From positions 1-14,120 of the forward strand of contig JACCSM010000543.1 of NCBI GenBank assembly GCA_013698525.1: 14,120 nt of DNA, given 5' to 3'. This DNA is from Rubrobacteraceae bacterium. GTDB lineage: Bacteria; Actinomycetota; Rubrobacteria; Rubrobacterales; Rubrobacteraceae. A program made the translations under genes and the position numbers. Below are positions 12,474 to 14,120 of this stretch, piece by piece; the first letter of the stretch is position 1, and every line of letters begins with the position of its first letter. The notes under the pieces are model-generated. The model was not told the DNA's origin and ran no database searches. It saw only the letters and a program-made list of their open reading frames with translations.

Positions 12474-13133
12474 CTAGCCACGCCGCGAGGGGCGTGGCAG
12501 CCAGCCACGGGCGACGCCATAGGCGGCCGCCTGGTGTCGGTTGCGGAGGTGGAGCTTGGAGAGGATGCTCTTCATGTGATTCTTGACCGTGTGCTCGCTG
12601 ACCAGCAGACGCCCGGCGATCTCGGCGTTGGAGTGGCGCGCCGCCACTAGCTCCAGCACGTCCATTTCTCGGGCAGTGAGCACTTCCTCGGGCCCGAAGG
12701 GCTCGGTTTGGCCCCGGATCTCTTCCAAGATCCGGGCGGCCATGCGACGCGAGATCGCGGCCTCGCCCCGCGCCAGGCCCCGGAGCTGCTCCAGGAGCTC
12801 CCGGGACCGCACGTTCTTGACCAGGTAGCCTTGCGCCCCCGCCTTGATGGCCTCGAAGAGGGTCTGGCTGGCGTCGTGCACCGTCAGCATCACGACGGTG
12901 ACGGCGGGCATCTCCATCTTCAGCCGCCGGGTCGCGCTAACGCCGTCCTCCCCCGGGAGTTCGATATCCATCAGCACGATGTCCGGCTCGAGCGCACGCG
13001 CTTGGTCCAGGGCGCCCTCGGCGTCCTCGGCCTCTCCAACGACGGTGAAATCGTCCTGGTAGGAGAGGAGCGAGATGAGACCCTCGCGAAAGAGCGCGTG
13101 GTCGTCAATCAGTAGGAGTCGCCTGGGCCGCAT
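12474..13133 (-). CDS. NarL/FixJ-type response regulator
   Basis: A 219-residue regulator. The receiver domain (about 4-120) shows LLIDDHALFREGL, phosphoacceptor Asp56 (IVLMDIELPGEDG), MLTVHD and the Lys in YLVKNVRS. The LuxR-type helix-turn-helix (about 150-212) reads LTAREMDVLELVAARHSNAE and LLVSEHTVKNHMKSILSKLH. ATG 13133 lies inside the end of the kinase gene (29-nt overlap), with AAGGGAG about 8 nt upstream, and is the only start that keeps the receiver complete. It is surely the partner of the kinase. Targets are not visible; the 51-residue and DUF2269-like genes downstream are candidates by position only. Confidence 0.93.
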   Translation of the reverse strand: MRPRRLLLIDDHALFREGLISLLSYQDDFTVVGEAEDAEGALDQARALEPDIVLMDIELPGEDGVSATRRLKMEMPAVTVVMLTVHDASQTLFEAIKAGAQGYLVKNVRSRELLEQLRGLARGEAAISRRMAARILEEIRGQTEPFGPEEVLTAREMDVLELVAARHSNAEIAGRLLVSEHTVKNHMKSILSKLHLRNRHQAAAYGVARGWLPRPSRRG

Positions 13134-14058
13134 GTCCGTTCTCCCTTCTCGTTTGCGGATTGGGAATGGTGGCAGTCACTTGTGTGCCCGAACCGGGCTG
13201 GCTATTCACCTGGAACGAGCCGCCGAGGGCCTCGATCCGCTCCCGCATACTCGTCAGGCCCAAGGGTCGCGCCTTGCCGCTCCTCTGGCTGTCAGGAGTG
13301 AAACCCTGGCCATCGTCGGCAATGACGACCCTGAGCTGATCCGGCCCATTGGATGTGAGGGTGACAGCGGCCTCCCGTGCCGCGGCGTGCTTGCGAACGT
13401 TGGTCAGGGCTTCCTGAATGAGCCTGAAGAGCTGGAGCGCTACGAGAGGTGGGAGCTGGTCGTCCGCGTCATCCGTTCGGAGGCTCACGGGAATCTGGTG
13501 CCGCTCTTCAAACTGATCCACGTAGTCCTGGAGTGCACGGACCAGTCCTCGTTCCGTCACATTAGTGCGGAGCCCAGTGATGGACTCCCCGATATCCTCG
13601 TAGATTTCGTCGGCAACCCCGTGCAACCGCTCGAGCTCTGCCTCCGCCTCCTGCTGCCGGTCGGCCTCCACCAGCTCCTTGATGGTGTCCAGACGCAAGA
13701 GCAGGTGCGCGACGAGCTGGGCCACGCCATCGTGGAGTTCCCTGCTCAGCCGCTCACGTTCCTGCATCACGGCGTTCATGGTCTGGATGTCCTGCTCTCG
13801 GGCCAGTGCCTCGGCCTGGAGTCTCCGTAGGACTCTGAACAACGTCTCTACAAAAATGTAGGTCAGCACCAGGCCCAGGAATGTCACGAGTAGGGTCGCT
13901 GGCAGAGCGGATGTTCCAGTACCGGTGTGCTTTCCACCACCGGTGTGCTCCAGCAGGCTGTGGCCCACCGCGACCGTAGTGGAAGGTAGGAAGACCATGA
14001 GCCATTTGAAAAGGAGCAGTCTGCGCTGCGTCATGACAGGGCGGTGCGTTTGAACCAT
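13105..14058 (-). CDS. HisKA_3-type sensor histidine kinase
   Basis: A 317-residue kinase of the NarX/DesK type. Two helices (about 15-33 and 51-76) flank a short external loop (SLLEHTGGGKHTGTGTSA) with His38 and His44; His33 lies at the end of helix 1. A short coiled linker (QAEALAREQDIQTMNAVMQE) leads to the phosphorylated His109 in ERLSRELHDGVAQ. The ATPase part has the N box QEALTNVRKHA, DDGQGF (248-253) and GLTSMRERIEALGG. ATG 14058 is chosen for GGAGGA six nt upstream; ATG 14094 would add 12 residues with no ribosome site. It overlaps the regulator gene by 29 nt. The signal is unknown; the loop is too small for a folded sensor domain. Confidence 0.92.
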   Translation of the reverse strand: MVQTHRPVMTQRRLLLFKWLMVFLPSTTVAVGHSLLEHTGGGKHTGTGTSALPATLLVTFLGLVLTYIFVETLFRVLRRLQAEALAREQDIQTMNAVMQERERLSRELHDGVAQLVAHLLLRLDTIKELVEADRQQEAEAELERLHGVADEIYEDIGESITGLRTNVTERGLVRALQDYVDQFEERHQIPVSLRTDDADDQLPPLVALQLFRLIQEALTNVRKHAAAREAAVTLTSNGPDQLRVVIADDGQGFTPDSQRSGKARPLGLTSMRERIEALGGSFQVNSQPGSGTQVTATIPNPQTRRENGHAAQATPTD

Positions 14059-14120
14059 TGCGTTCCTCCAGCCAGAGCCGTAACGGGCGGGCATCCCGTC
14101 GGCGATGGTTGGCGCACGAC

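Overview
The window comes from a high-GC, Gram-positive-type bacterium, most likely an actinobacterium of the Rubrobacter kind. This is inferred from the GC-rich third positions, frequent GTG/TTG starts, class E-like sortases next to lgt, and the mix of DUF305, DUF2933-like, DUF2269-like and DUF4396-like genes. No rRNA, tRNA, CRISPR array or intact insertion sequence was found.

Left part (1-4070, plus strand), cell envelope: the tail of an unidentified gene (possibly VanW-like), then two related sortases in tandem. The first carries a lipobox and the second a plain membrane anchor. lgt, the lipoprotein diacylglyceryl transferase, follows with a one-base overlap, and then a DUF2723-like multi-spanning membrane protein. 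The first ~50 codons of that last gene appear to be in the right frame but cut off from their start by a one-base loss in a C run. From 4071 to 4871 there is no intact gene. The minus strand there holds a wrecked DUF4396-like gene with several frame breaks and a missing core, behind a perfect 22-bp palindrome.

Middle part (4872-9630, minus strand), a probable metal-responsive block: transcription runs from an OmpR-type response regulator and its kinase (ATGA overlap) to a SHOCT-domain protein, a Met-rich DUF305 protein, a two-helix membrane protein, a DUF2933-like protein and a membrane-anchored Asp-box (BNR) repeat protein. The kinase sensor loop, the SHOCT N-terminus and the DUF305 protein are all rich in methionine, which suggests Cu(I)/Ag(I) sensing and binding (inference). 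Regulatory candidates are 11-bp-phased TCAAG elements before the SHOCT gene, a hairpin holding the DUF305 ribosome site, and -10-like boxes 8-9 nt from GTG starts that would give leaderless mRNAs.

Right of the regulator (9674-11500, plus strand) lie transporter remains: a P1B-type metal ATPase lacking its N-terminal half and with an altered HP motif, a CDF-type cation transporter cut off after its first helices, and a fragment of a Cys-rich small protein. With the DUF4396 wreck, these look like an old metal-efflux locus in decay around a still intact sensing block.

Right part (11510-14058, minus strand): a second two-component pair (HisKA_3 kinase and NarL/FixJ regulator, overlapping by 29 nt), a 254-nt stretch without a convincing gene, a 51-residue single-helix protein and a DUF2269-like four-helix membrane protein. 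The last two are almost contiguous and probably co-transcribed.
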